Below, in pieces: positions 31,918 to 41,582 of a DNA stretch of 64,000 nucleotides. This DNA comes from DSPP01 sp964607165 (GTDB taxonomy: Bacteria; Zixibacteria; MSB-5A5; DSPP01), in the NCBI GenBank assembly GCA_964607165.1, contig CAZSIT010000010.1:1-64000 (forward strand). The letters run 5' to 3'. Position numbers and translations under genes: made by a program. The stretch's first letter is position 1. The number at the start of each line of letters is the position of its first letter. The notes under the pieces were generated by a model, which had not been told where the DNA came from, made no database searches, and was given only the letters and a program-made list of their open reading frames with translations.

Positions 31918-33624
31918 TTATTTTATTAAAACCATCTTTCGGGTTTCAAGAAAATTCTTGGCCGAAAGTTGATAAAAATATACGCCGGAAGAAAGCGCCA
32001 ATCCCCTTTCGTCCCGTCCATCCCAAGATAGCGAATATTCCCCGGCGGGGAATTCCCGGTCCGCTAAAGTTTTTACTTTTTGTCCAATTACGTTATAAAT
32101 GGATAATTCGACTCGGCCGGCCTCCTTCAGGGCAAATCGTATTTCCGTAGAAGGATTAAACGGATTGGGAAAATTCTGCCCTAACCGGTACCGGTTCGGA
32201 AGATTCCCTCTGCCCGGCCCGGTGGTGGTAGAATAAGCCGCCCGAATCATCCAATCGTTAAAAACCCAGCTTTTCCATCCGTTGCTGCGGGTAAAGAACA
32301 AAGACCGGTTGTCCGGCAAACTCGAATCCGCCCCTATCCCGGGGTTCCGAGGTGAATTAGATAACCATCCCAAAACAACAAAGAAATTCCCCTCTCCGAT
32401 AATAGGCTGTTCCGGTTCGGGCAAACTAAAATTAATCCACCCCTTACCCGCTGCATCCGATCTCACCTTCCAGGGTCCGGCCAAACGATTTGCCGGAAGG
32501 CCGGCGTTATCGGAGAAAACCGAAAGCAAAATCTCGGATATATCATTAACAAACACTCTCAACATATTTATCTTTGCCGGATAGGACGAAGGAGCCAGCC
32601 GGACGGCAAACTGGTTTCCATCGTAATAATTGTCCACAATAAAAAAACTCTCCGCCGTGCCATCGTCATACTTAATCTGCTTTCCCGGAAAAACGGGAAA
32701 AAAATAGGGACTCTCTTGAGCTATAAACGGAGAAAAAGTCAAGTTTTGATTGGTCGAACCGTCCACGGCCTCAATATAGTAGCGCACGGCCGACCCGGCC
32801 GGCAAAGCCGGGATATGAGCCGTAAAATTTTCTCCGGCTCCATTCATCGAAAAGTCAAAATACTCCCCTCCATCGACCGAATAATGCAAAAGCGCCTGCC
32901 CTACACCGGCATCGTCCGCTATCCGTGCGCTGACTTCAATTCCTCCATCTTCGGAAAAGGCTGCATCCACCGGGTTATGTTTTACTTGCGGCGGAATCAT
33001 ATCGGGCCCATAGTATCGAACCGTAGCGCGCACAACAAAATCGGTTATAGAAATAGCCCTCCAAACCCCCGCCGAATCCAAATAGCAAGAGCGCTCTTGC
33101 CCGCCGTCACCATCACCGGTCAAATAGGGTGCACCCGAAGTGAGCATCTCAAAGGCAATGTGGAAGTCTCCCTGTCCCACATCAACTAAAAACGGCATCG
33201 AGATTTCCTGCAGGGGCAAATTACCGGAAAGACTGACTAAAAAAGGTTCCGCCAATTCTTTATTCGGAATCCCTCCGCTATCCTTCAGAATGTGCACTCG
33301 GGCTAACCCGGAACCCCCAACCGAAACAACCGAAATCGAAACCAGACTGCAGCTTTGCAAAGGCGTGAAGCGCACGGACCAAAACGAACCCGCCCGCGCC
33401 TCCTGGGGAAAATACAAAGCAGGTCCCGTGTCATATTGTAGAATTTTTTCGCTTTTCGTTGACGCTGAAAGCAAAACCGGAGTTTTCTGAAGGGCATCGG
33501 CATCCGCCGTTACCCTGGAGTTCATCTCTGACAGCCGAATACCCCCGGAAAAATCGGAGGCGTTAACCAAACCTCCAACCAGAATTATCAACACGAAACT
33601 TATACCGCTAAATTTTGTTTTCAA
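31918..33624 (-). CDS. Secreted protein with T9SS-like C-terminal domain
   Basis: The product (568 residues from TTG 33624) has a signal peptide (FVLIILVGGLVNA) and several beta-sandwich regions. One is Ig-like, with the motif AGSAVRYYIEAVDGSTNQN (about residue 275). The last 80 residues are a T9SS type A-like/FlgD-type domain: LGQNFPNPFNPSTEIRFAL, VELSIYNVIGQKVKTL, SGVYFYQLSA and a final ETRKMVLIK. Such domains direct export and surface attachment through the type IX system in Bacteroidota and relatives. TTG 33645 and GTG 33636 are other possible starts; the predicted sigma-54 start site would exclude the first. Passenger function is not known. Confidence 0.85.
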   Translation of the reverse strand: MKTKFSGISFVLIILVGGLVNASDFSGGIRLSEMNSRVTADADALQKTPVLLSASTKSEKILQYDTGPALYFPQEARAGSFWSVRFTPLQSCSLVSISVVSVGGSGLARVHILKDSGGIPNKELAEPFLVSLSGNLPLQEISMPFLVDVGQGDFHIAFEMLTSGAPYLTGDGDGGQERSCYLDSAGVWRAISITDFVVRATVRYYGPDMIPPQVKHNPVDAAFSEDGGIEVSARIADDAGVGQALLHYSVDGGEYFDFSMNGAGENFTAHIPALPAGSAVRYYIEAVDGSTNQNLTFSPFIAQESPYFFPVFPGKQIKYDDGTAESFFIVDNYYDGNQFAVRLAPSSYPAKINMLRVFVNDISEILLSVFSDNAGLPANRLAGPWKVRSDAAGKGWINFSLPEPEQPIIGEGNFFVVLGWLSNSPRNPGIGADSSLPDNRSLFFTRSNGWKSWVFNDWMIRAAYSTTTGPGRGNLPNRYRLGQNFPNPFNPSTEIRFALKEAGRVELSIYNVIGQKVKTLADREFPAGEYSLSWDGRDERGLALSSGVYFYQLSAKNFLETRKMVLIK

Positions 33625-33649
33625 ACACGAACCCACATAGCTCAAAGGG

Positions 33650-33664
33650 GCAATGCCTGTGCCG
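33650..33664 (-). promoter_or_regulatory. Candidate sigma-54 promoter of the T9SS-like secreted protein
   Basis: On the minus strand the sequence reads GCGGCACAGGCATTGCC: GGCAC at -24 and TTGC at -12, with exactly 10 nt between GG and GC. This is the best match to the consensus in the window. Transcription would begin near 33638. Confidence 0.55.
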
Positions 33665-33871
33665 CTTCCCCGGCCTACTTCCCTGCCTATACTTATGGGA
33701 ATACATCCATACTAAATTTTGCATAATCTTTTGTCTTTCAACTGCCTGCAAACATCAGCGCTAAACGAACCCGGAATTTTCATCCTCTATGGTAACTTAT
33801 CTATTATGCCCGTATTTGCACAGTTGCAAATCTAATTTGCGCTGCCGTGGAAAGCAAAGCATATTGGCCCG

Positions 33872-34663
33872 GTGGATTTAGGGCTGAAAAACAAATCTGT
33901 CCTGGTTGCCGCCGCCAGCTCTGGCATTGGCTTGGCCGCTGCCGAAGCATTCCTTGCCGAAGGGGCTAAAGTTTCAATTTGCTCCCGCAATCCGGAAAAG
34001 CTGCACATTGCCCGGGAAATTTTATCTAAAAATACCGGACAAAAACCGCTCGCTTCAGTTTGCGACCTGACCGATTCCAATTCGATTGAAAACTGGGTAA
34101 GCCAAACCGAAAAAGCTCACGGCCCGGCTCAAATTTTGGTAACCAACACCGGTGGCCCCCCGGCGGGAGCATGGAGCGAACTAAAATCCGAAGACTGGGA
34201 AAAAGCCTACCTTTTAATTTTAAAGTCCGTAATGAAACTGTGTGAATTGGTTGTTCCCTCGATGCAAAAAAACAAATGGGGGCGGTTAATCTTTCTTTCT
34301 TCCTTATCGGCCAAGCAACCGATAACCCATCTGGCCACTTCCTCCACCTTTCGCGCAGGACTTCTGGGATATGCCAAATCTTTGGCCAATGATTTAGGCA
34401 AATACAACATCACGGTCAACACCATCCTGCCCGGCTACACTTTGACCGAACGCCAAAAGGAACTGGCCGAAAAAACGGCGGTCAAAACCGGAAAAAGCCC
34501 CACTGAAGTGGTCAAAAGCTGGGAAGCCAATGTTCCTCTAAGAAGAACAGCCAAACCGGAAGAAATCGCCGCCGCCGTAGTTTTTTTGGCGTCGGAAAAA
34601 GCCAGCTATATCACCGGAACCGCCCTGCCGGTGGATGGCGGAATAATTCAAGCCCTGTATTAA
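33872..34663 (+). CDS. Nonclassical short-chain dehydrogenase/reductase
   Basis: The 263-residue protein has the SDR fold: VAAASSGIGLAAAE at the cofactor site, VTNTGGPPAGAW in place of NNAG, ITVNTILPGYTLTERQ and a C-terminal YITGTALPVDGG. The typical TGxxxGxG loop is altered (Thr-Gly replaced by Ala-Ala), and the catalytic YxxxK is absent: the equivalent region reads ATSSTFRAGLLGYAKSL. This agrees with the 3-oxoacyl-ACP-reductase-like SDR subgroup known to lack a standard tetrad. The substrate is unknown. The start is GTG with no visible Shine-Dalgarno. Confidence 0.85.
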   Translation: MDLGLKNKSVLVAAASSGIGLAAAEAFLAEGAKVSICSRNPEKLHIAREILSKNTGQKPLASVCDLTDSNSIENWVSQTEKAHGPAQILVTNTGGPPAGAWSELKSEDWEKAYLLILKSVMKLCELVVPSMQKNKWGRLIFLSSLSAKQPITHLATSSTFRAGLLGYAKSLANDLGKYNITVNTILPGYTLTERQKELAEKTAVKTGKSPTEVVKSWEANVPLRRTAKPEEIAAAVVFLASEKASYITGTALPVDGGIIQALY

Positions 34664-34694
34664 TTGCGAAATATCAAACAAATGCTTTACACCG

Positions 34695-37400
34695 TTATTT
34701 TATTATAACGATTTTGCCGATGTAGGTTTTCTCGTTGGAAAAAGCGCCCGTCGGCTGTACGGTAAATAGATACAACCCGGCCGCCACCGTTTGCGTGTTG
34801 CGCGTCAAAAGATTCCACTGCTCAAATCCGGCGTCTGAAGCGTTGGCGCTTTTGCCATGCTTGATTTCCTGCACCAAATCCCCATCCAAAGTGTAGATTC
34901 GGATAATGCAGGAGGGCGGCAGGTTGATGAAGTTAATTTTCTGCGTGCTCAATAAGATCCCCGTATTCTCCTCCGGCCGCTCGTAGTGGCTGTAATTGTG
35001 ATCAATCCGATACGGGTTGGGATAAACCGAGATTTTCAAACTGTCCACCCGCCGCGCCGAATCCCCCGCCACGGCCAAAATCATTCGGCCAACCGAATGC
35101 GGATTCGCCTCCACCGGGTCAACGCTCACGTTCGGCCCCAGCTTCCCAAAGTCGAAAGGGGTCACGGCAAACCAGACCGGCTGCGATTGGGAAAGCCCGG
35201 AAATATGATATTGATACCAGTAGGCGCTGTCGCTGCCGGTGTCGGTAACCGCTGGATAAATTCTGGCCTTTTCCAGTCCCAAATTGTAGTCCTGTGGAAC
35301 AAAAATAAAAGCACTATCCACCCTTGCTTTCCGCGGCCCGCATGATGCGCAAAAGTCAACCATGATGGCCGTCTTGGTGGTATCGGGCTTGCAACGGCTT
35401 ATATCCACCCTCGGAAGCAGGTTAATGTTGTTAATCGGTACGCTGTATTTTGCTGGATCAATCGGTCGGGTAATATTGCCCGGCTTGTTCCGGCAGGTGT
35501 CCCACCGGGTGGCATAAATCTCCTGGATTTCATCGTAGGTCAAAGGCCGTGAAGGTGCCGGGCGCCATCGCTTGATCGCCGTGTTGAAATAATACGGCTT
35601 CCAGTTCACTTTATCGTAAGAGCCGACCACGGTAAAGTTGGCCCCGTCATACGACATCCACACCCGATACCCTTCAAAGTCTTTAAGGTTGGTGAATGAA
35701 TCCACCGCCGCTTCGGTCTGGCGTCCAAACCAGCGAATGGTCACGTCTCCCGGCCCAATAGCAAAATCCAAGGGCGGATATGGAAGGGTCTCTGGTCCTC
35801 TAAGATCCGGAATGCCATCCCCATGCCGGTGGTAACCTCTCACAGGAGACCGAAAAAAGGGATCCCCAAAGTAGACAGTCCCGCACAACACTCTTGTGCT
35901 GTCGGTGAAGTGGTCAAATACCTGCCGCGCCATCCGGGCATTGTCCAGCATGGCGGAAAAGTCTAAATTTGCGATATAAGAGTTGATTTTGGCCGTATCC
36001 AAGTAATTGGAAGAATTCACACCCAAATTTTCCGCAAAATTGTTTGCTTCCGTATGCAGCCCCTCTCCGGCGACAAAAGCCAGCGTAAACGGCAAAGAAT
36101 CTCCCACCGGCAAATCAAACGGCCCAAAGGAGAGCAAATACCGGGTGTCCGACCCGTCCGCCAAGTCAATCGCTGAAGTCAGTGGGTTAACCGGCGCTAA
36201 CCAGCCGCTTCCAAACCCAACATCAATGTTCCGCTGATTTACCGCGGCAAAAACCTGATCGTAGTCCTTTTCCCCGTTGGAAAGATAGTTGTACCTCATC
36301 CGATGCCCGGTCGGCTGCCCCAGAGCTCCGGCAAAATTCTTTTGACCTGGAAATTTTTGCGGCCCCCAGTCAAGCGTGGCGTTGCTGTCCGGCCTCCACC
36401 AGTTAAAAGAGGTCGTTGTTTGCTTCAAGTCCAGATGCGGGTTATTTGGCAGTTGCACAATTTGAAGTCCTAAGGCCGCGGTTGGGCTGCTGCCAAAGGC
36501 GCCGCCATCGGGGTCCCCGTCATTGTCGGCGGAATAAGCCAGATAAATGGTATCCTGACAGAAAAGCGGCCCGTTATCCGGAGGGGTTCTAAACATATCC
36601 CGATACCCGTTCGGCTCCGAAACTACAAAGCCGGAAAGGTCATCTAATTCATAACCCGCTTTGCCAATCCAGCCCACGTCCGCATCCACAAAAAAACCCA
36701 GGTAAACGTCGCGTAACGGCTTTTGGCCGATGTTGACTATCTGATAATCGAGCATAACCCAATCCTGCCCCCAGGTAGTTGCCCAGGAATAACTGCGCTG
36801 AATGACCTTCAGGCCTCTCGGCTTATAAATTTTCCCGTCATACGGATCCGTGCAGGTGGCAAAGTAACAGTCGCTCGAAGTGTCATACATAACCGCAATG
36901 AGGTCCAAATCCGAAACCGCCTGCGGGTCGTAATACGGACTGGCCGGATTGATGGAACGCCGGATAATCTCCCCCGAAAACCCCGCGTTGGGAAGCAAAT
37001 TGCCGCTCCGCAAAAACCACCCATCCGTCCCCACGGTAGTGGAAGTATCCTTATCGGCGGCCGACCCAATCCATAACCCTCCTTGAAAAAGATATTCTAT
37101 CTTGGAATCTCCCGGAAACTCCGCCGAAACGGTCGGCCGGCCCGTTAAGCAATCCTTCAAAAGATAATCGCTGCGGTTCCCTAAAAGCCCGTAGTTCGTA
37201 ACGGTCAGCCACAGCCGCCCCGCCCGATGCGTGCACTGCTGAAAATTTGGAATGGGCCGCGCCTCCAAACCGGTTATGCGCGGCAGGCCAGCCGAATTCA
37301 CCTCCGCTTTCATCCGCGCCGATGTGTTAGAAAAAGTTACAGAGACCAGGCCAACCAAGCCCGCTATAATCAATCGTCTGGATAGGCTGTCCCATCTCAT
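34695..37400 (-). CDS. Large secreted protein, paralogue of the one at 44687-47293
   Basis: The 901-residue product has a signal peptide (about 1-28). It shares clear similarity over its length with the protein at 44687-47293: CTHRAGRLWLTVTNYG near the N-terminus, EYLFQGGLWIGSAADKD, DWVMLDYQIVNIG, the Cys pair in FCASCG and a near-identical C-terminus (CIIRIYTLDGDLVQEIKH, NTQTVAAGLYLFTVQPTGA). The tail resembles a T9SS C-terminal domain (YPNPYR, AAGLYLF, GKIVIIK) but lacks the NPFNP motif. Function is unknown; this family is common in uncultured FCB bacteria. Unlike its paralogue, it stands alone, divergent from the GT/TPR gene. Confidence 0.83.
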   Translation of the reverse strand: MRWDSLSRRLIIAGLVGLVSVTFSNTSARMKAEVNSAGLPRITGLEARPIPNFQQCTHRAGRLWLTVTNYGLLGNRSDYLLKDCLTGRPTVSAEFPGDSKIEYLFQGGLWIGSAADKDTSTTVGTDGWFLRSGNLLPNAGFSGEIIRRSINPASPYYDPQAVSDLDLIAVMYDTSSDCYFATCTDPYDGKIYKPRGLKVIQRSYSWATTWGQDWVMLDYQIVNIGQKPLRDVYLGFFVDADVGWIGKAGYELDDLSGFVVSEPNGYRDMFRTPPDNGPLFCQDTIYLAYSADNDGDPDGGAFGSSPTAALGLQIVQLPNNPHLDLKQTTTSFNWWRPDSNATLDWGPQKFPGQKNFAGALGQPTGHRMRYNYLSNGEKDYDQVFAAVNQRNIDVGFGSGWLAPVNPLTSAIDLADGSDTRYLLSFGPFDLPVGDSLPFTLAFVAGEGLHTEANNFAENLGVNSSNYLDTAKINSYIANLDFSAMLDNARMARQVFDHFTDSTRVLCGTVYFGDPFFRSPVRGYHRHGDGIPDLRGPETLPYPPLDFAIGPGDVTIRWFGRQTEAAVDSFTNLKDFEGYRVWMSYDGANFTVVGSYDKVNWKPYYFNTAIKRWRPAPSRPLTYDEIQEIYATRWDTCRNKPGNITRPIDPAKYSVPINNINLLPRVDISRCKPDTTKTAIMVDFCASCGPRKARVDSAFIFVPQDYNLGLEKARIYPAVTDTGSDSAYWYQYHISGLSQSQPVWFAVTPFDFGKLGPNVSVDPVEANPHSVGRMILAVAGDSARRVDSLKISVYPNPYRIDHNYSHYERPEENTGILLSTQKINFINLPPSCIIRIYTLDGDLVQEIKHGKSANASDAGFEQWNLLTRNTQTVAAGLYLFTVQPTGAFSNEKTYIGKIVIIK

Positions 37401-37433
37401 AAGTCGCGCCTGTTTCTCATTTCAACTAACAAT

Positions 37434-37463
37434 AGCATAACCCCTATTCCATAGGTTAGTCAA
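37434..37463 (-). promoter_or_regulatory. Sigma-70-type promoter of the large secreted protein
   Basis: On the minus strand TTGACT (37463-37458) is followed after 18 nt by TATGCT (37439-37434), placing the start near 37427, about 27 nt before the ATG at 37400. Confidence 0.55.
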
Positions 37464-37579
37464 GAGCAATCAGGCATTTCTGTCTTTCCATGTGACCGTC
37501 TGGCCGACGCTCCTTCATTTGAGAGGGAGCTCTGCTCCCGACTTGACCGGCAAACTTCAAACGCTTTGATTACCCGTAA

Positions 37580-39919
37580 ATGGGAGAAAACCCCGGAACT
37601 AAAACTTCCCCGTTCACGCCAAAAACGTTGGATCAAGACCAAAAAAATATTTCCAAAAAGACTCTGGCGGCAATTTTCCTCTTTGCTCTGCTTCTCCGTT
37701 TAATCTATCTATTGCAAATTTACCATAACCCCACCTTTAACTATCCTACATTGGATGCCGCCTACCATGACGAATGGGCCCAGGCCGTAGCCCAAGGAAA
37801 ACTGACCCAGCCCCAGGCATTCTTTCGCGCCCCGTTGTATCCCTATTTCCTCGGATTGATATATTTCATCTTCGGTCACAACTACCTGGTCCCAAGAATA
37901 TTACAACACCTTATCGGCTCGCTGTCCGTCGTATTACTCGTTGTATTGACCAACCGGCTCTTCGGCAAAAAAATTGCCTTAACCGCCGGGTTGGTATTTG
38001 CCGCCTACGCCACGGTAATTTACTACGAAGGCGAGCTTTTGCTCGATTCCCTTTTGATTCCGATAGACTTGCTGATTTTTATTTTCCTTTACAAGGCCAA
38101 AGACAACCCCTCTTTTGCTAACTGGGGACTGGCCGGTTTATGCTTGGGGCTTTCCGCCATCACCCGCCCAAACATTCTCCTCTTTGTTCCCGTGGTTTTA
38201 ATCTGGCTCTTCTGGTCTTTTCGCAAAACCGAGAGTGCCAAACGCCGGCTTTACTTCGCCGCCGTATTTATAATGGGAATGGTTCTGCCTATTCTGCCGG
38301 TTGCCGGCCACAATTATCGGGCCGAAAAATCCCTCGTTCTAATCGCCTCGCAGGGAGGGGTGAATTTCTATATCGGCAACAACCCCCGCTCAAACGGTTA
38401 TTCGTCGATAATACCGGGAAGGCCCGGATACAACTGGAAATTGAGCGACGTAAGCGAGGCGGCACGTCAGGAAACGGGCCAAAACCTCTCCTCTGGCCGG
38501 CTTTCAAACTTTTGGTATAAAAAGGGATTGGAATTTTGGTATCAAAATCCCGCCCAGGCCTTGCGGCTGACGCTTAAAAAAACCTCCCTTTTTTTCAGCG
38601 CCATTGAAATTTCCAACGACCAGGATATCTACCCCTTTTGGAAAAACTCTTGGTTGATACGAGCGCTCCCGGTCGGCTTCTGGATAATAGGCCCGCTCGG
38701 CTTCCTGGGAATTATCTTCACTTTCACCAATCGCAAAGCCCGCCTGCTGTCTCTGTTTGTTCTGGTTTATTCATTATCGGTAATCGCTTTTTTTGTTAAC
38801 GCCCGCTTCCGCCTTCCCATCCTTCCCTTTATGGCTCTTTTTGCGGTCTATGCGCTGTTTGAGTTGTGGAAAAAAATACGTGAAAAGAAAAATCTCCTGC
38901 TTTGCGCCCCCGGTTTAGTTGTTCTCTTTATTCTGGTCAACGCTAACTGGTGTCATTTGCAAAAAACCGGTGGACCCCAGGGATATTTTCGCTTGGGAAA
39001 CGTCTTTCTGGAAAAAGGAAATTTCTCCGAGGCCCGGCGATATTATGAAGTGGCCCTGGAAATAGACCCTCATTTCCGCTTTGCCCATTTAAATCTGGGC
39101 ACGCTGGCTCTGAAACGGGGGGATTTGAAAACGGCCGAAAAAGAATATCTGGCCGAGCTTTCCGTTGACCCGCTTTCCGAACGGGCGCTTTCCAATCTCT
39201 CGTTAGTGAATCGCTTGGCCGGCCAGCCTCGCCCGGCCCTGTATTGGGCCGAAAAATCCGCCGCCTCCAAGCCCTACTTTCAGGAGGCCTATTTAAACCA
39301 GGCTTGGGCCTACGGCGCTCTGGGAAAACCGGAAAGCGCCTTGATAGTTTTGCAGGAAGGGCGAAAAAAATGCTCCCGCTACCTCTTGGGCAACTTTCTG
39401 ACGGCCTCCTTTCTCGTGGAGACCAAACGCTACCGGCCGGCCGAAGCGCTTCTATTTCAACTCTTAGACAGCCTCTCCCATTACTATCCTGGTTTCGAAA
39501 GCGAGCCCTTTTTCACCGCCTCGCGCGAGTTCGAGGAAAATCTCTCCGACCTCAAATCCAGAGCTTTTTATTTGCTCGGACGCAGCAAAGGTGAACAAAA
39601 CAACCTGCCGGAGGCTGTCCGGTTCTTTCAAAAATCGCTGGAGGAAAATCCGCAAAATATAGACGCCGCCGCCAACCTGGGCACCGCCTTGGACCGCCTG
39701 GGCCGCCCGGTTGATGCCCTGTTTTATTTTGAAAAAGCTTTGGCCGCCAAGCCGGATAACTTTGCTTTATATTTTAACTACGGGTTGGCCCTGGCCAAAA
39801 CCGGCAAATTGCGCCAAGCCCGTCAGGCCTTTCAAAAAACTCTTGAGCTCAACCCCGGCTTTGCTCCCGCTAAAGAAAAACTAACTTTGGTCGAATTGCT
39901 GCTCCAGAAGCAGCAATAA
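37580..39919 (+). CDS. Glycosyltransferase 39-like membrane protein fused to TPR repeats
   Basis: The 779-residue protein has two halves. The first (about residues 25-440) has about ten membrane helices and the acidic first loop LDAAYHDEWAQAVA followed by FRAPLYPYFLGLIY, typical of the GT-C superfamily (PMT_2/ArnT-like) that uses polyprenyl-phosphate sugars. The second half (about 460-779) is an array of TPR units, such as YFRLGNVFLEKGNFSEARRYY and NLGTALDRLGRPVDALFYF, probably extracytoplasmic. The acceptor is unknown; secreted or surface proteins are plausible. The ATG at 37580 has no strong ribosome site. A terminator follows directly. Confidence 0.85.
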   Translation: MGENPGTKTSPFTPKTLDQDQKNISKKTLAAIFLFALLLRLIYLLQIYHNPTFNYPTLDAAYHDEWAQAVAQGKLTQPQAFFRAPLYPYFLGLIYFIFGHNYLVPRILQHLIGSLSVVLLVVLTNRLFGKKIALTAGLVFAAYATVIYYEGELLLDSLLIPIDLLIFIFLYKAKDNPSFANWGLAGLCLGLSAITRPNILLFVPVVLIWLFWSFRKTESAKRRLYFAAVFIMGMVLPILPVAGHNYRAEKSLVLIASQGGVNFYIGNNPRSNGYSSIIPGRPGYNWKLSDVSEAARQETGQNLSSGRLSNFWYKKGLEFWYQNPAQALRLTLKKTSLFFSAIEISNDQDIYPFWKNSWLIRALPVGFWIIGPLGFLGIIFTFTNRKARLLSLFVLVYSLSVIAFFVNARFRLPILPFMALFAVYALFELWKKIREKKNLLLCAPGLVVLFILVNANWCHLQKTGGPQGYFRLGNVFLEKGNFSEARRYYEVALEIDPHFRFAHLNLGTLALKRGDLKTAEKEYLAELSVDPLSERALSNLSLVNRLAGQPRPALYWAEKSAASKPYFQEAYLNQAWAYGALGKPESALIVLQEGRKKCSRYLLGNFLTASFLVETKRYRPAEALLFQLLDSLSHYYPGFESEPFFTASREFEENLSDLKSRAFYLLGRSKGEQNNLPEAVRFFQKSLEENPQNIDAAANLGTALDRLGRPVDALFYFEKALAAKPDNFALYFNYGLALAKTGKLRQARQAFQKTLELNPGFAPAKEKLTLVELLLQKQQ

Positions 39920-39921
39920 AA

Positions 39922-39948
39922 AAAGACCCCGCAGCAAGCGGGGTCTTT
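39922..39948. terminator. Bidirectional intrinsic terminator between convergent genes
   Basis: AAAGACCCCGC and GCGGGGTCTTT form an 11-bp stem with a 5-nt loop. It starts just after the stop of the GT/TPR gene. The minus-strand reading is followed by seven T, the plus-strand reading by a shorter T run. Confidence 0.85.
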
Positions 39949-39992
39949 AAAAACACAGACACAACCTTACTTAGTTTCAGATAGTTTATCCC

Positions 39993-41582
39993 TTATTTCA
40001 CCAGTATCATCTGCTTCGTCACCGTCTGATGGTCAGTCTTAATCCGGTAGAAGTATAACCCCGACGAAAGCGGAATACCACGACCATCTCGGCCGTCAAA
40101 GACGACCGCGGAATTGCCGGCCGAACGAACCTCATTTATCAGAGTCCTAACCTTTTCTCCTAAAATATTGAAGACTTCCAATTGGACGTTGGATTCTTCA
40201 TCGAGAGAAAATGAAATCCGGGTGGTTGGGTTGAATGGGTTAGGATAGTTTTGCTCTAAAGAGAAGCTCGGAAGAATGACGGCAACTCGTGGATTTACGT
40301 CAAAGACTCTTCTTTCGCTTCGCTCAACGGGTCTTCTATTGTATGCTAAAACGGAGCCAGCATCGCCATATCCACTTGTATCAAAGGAAGGGATACCTAT
40401 GAGGATATCTTTAAAACCATCCGCTTTCATATCGAGTCCGCCACTCACGGAGTAGCCCAGTGAATCACCACTGGCAGTGCCGGTTCTCTGAAAAAGCAGG
40501 GAACCATCTGCGCCTGAATAAAGGTAAGCAGCACCAGCTTCACTCAGTGAAGCTGTATCTGTCCTGGGAGCACCAATTATGAAGTCCCCTTTTCCATCCG
40601 CATCTGTGTCTCCCGCTTTTGCTACTGACCACCCAAAAAAAGGGGGGCTTCCACTGCTGAAAGCACCCTCTTTCGAGTACAGTACATTACCGTTAGCGCC
40701 CGAATAAACATACGCTGAGCCTACGGTATAACCTTCTTGTGTTTCAGTAAGAGGAGCACCAACGATGAAATCCGCTTTCCCATCAGCGTTCACATCTCCG
40801 GCTCCGTCCACAGAAAGCCCCAGCAATATAACAGGATACGTAGAATTTTTTTGATATATCAACGAACCGTCGGCACCCGAATAGACAGAGGCCGACCCGT
40901 TGCCGCTATCTGGGGCACCCACAATAAAGTCTGCTTTTCCGTCTCCGTTCACATCCCCAGTTCCAGCTACTGAATAACCGAATTGGCCATACCCATTTTT
41001 TTGATAAAGCAAACCTCCGGTTGCCCCAGAAAAAACGCGTGCTTTATTGGGATTTTCGGTTGGCGCACCAACAATAAAGTCGGCTTTACCGTCGCCATTT
41101 ACATCTCCAGCTCCATTTACCGAATAACCAAATGAACTGCCGCCGGCACCGTTTATCTGGTAGAGTAAGTTACCATTGGCTCCTGAATAAACATACACAG
41201 AGCCCGTGTCCTTATAAGTTCCAATGATGAAGTCCGCCTTGCCGTCCCCATTCACGTCCCCCGCTCCACCCACCGAATAACCGAATTCCTCATAGGTCGC
41301 CCCGAATTTTTGATATAACAAGCTTCCATTTGCCCCGGAATAAACAAAAGCAGCCCCGCTCCAGCCGCTATATGCTGGCGCACCGACAATGAAATCATCT
41401 TTTCCATCACCGTTCACATCTCCAGCCGCATCCACAGAGTGCCCCAGCTTATAGGTACCGGAACCATTTTTTTTATAAAGTAGCGCGAATTCGCCCGATG
41501 CGGATGAAACGAGAAAAAATAGAATTGCGACGGTCCACCATCCTGCACGGAGGGAAACCCTATTTTTAACAAAAGTAGTCAT
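39993..41582 (-). CDS. Secreted FG-GAP (integrin-alpha-like) propeller with T9SS-like tail
   Basis: From ATG 41582 (GGAAGG 8 nt upstream) the product is 529 residues. A signal peptide (about 1-31) is followed by about seven FG-GAP blades, each with a calcium loop of the form DVNGDGKADFIVGAP and a strand like ASVYSGADGSLLYQK. The C-terminal 80 residues are a T9SS type A-like domain: LEQNYPNPFNPTTRISF, VQLEVFNILGEKVRTL, SSGLYFYRIKT and final TKQMILVK. Such propellers bind ligands or act as adhesive surface proteins; the target is unknown. The gene is separated from the upstream operon by 117 nt. Confidence 0.88.
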   Translation of the reverse strand: MTTFVKNRVSLRAGWWTVAILFFLVSSASGEFALLYKKNGSGTYKLGHSVDAAGDVNGDGKDDFIVGAPAYSGWSGAAFVYSGANGSLLYQKFGATYEEFGYSVGGAGDVNGDGKADFIIGTYKDTGSVYVYSGANGNLLYQINGAGGSSFGYSVNGAGDVNGDGKADFIVGAPTENPNKARVFSGATGGLLYQKNGYGQFGYSVAGTGDVNGDGKADFIVGAPDSGNGSASVYSGADGSLIYQKNSTYPVILLGLSVDGAGDVNADGKADFIVGAPLTETQEGYTVGSAYVYSGANGNVLYSKEGAFSSGSPPFFGWSVAKAGDTDADGKGDFIIGAPRTDTASLSEAGAAYLYSGADGSLLFQRTGTASGDSLGYSVSGGLDMKADGFKDILIGIPSFDTSGYGDAGSVLAYNRRPVERSERRVFDVNPRVAVILPSFSLEQNYPNPFNPTTRISFSLDEESNVQLEVFNILGEKVRTLINEVRSAGNSAVVFDGRDGRGIPLSSGLYFYRIKTDHQTVTKQMILVK

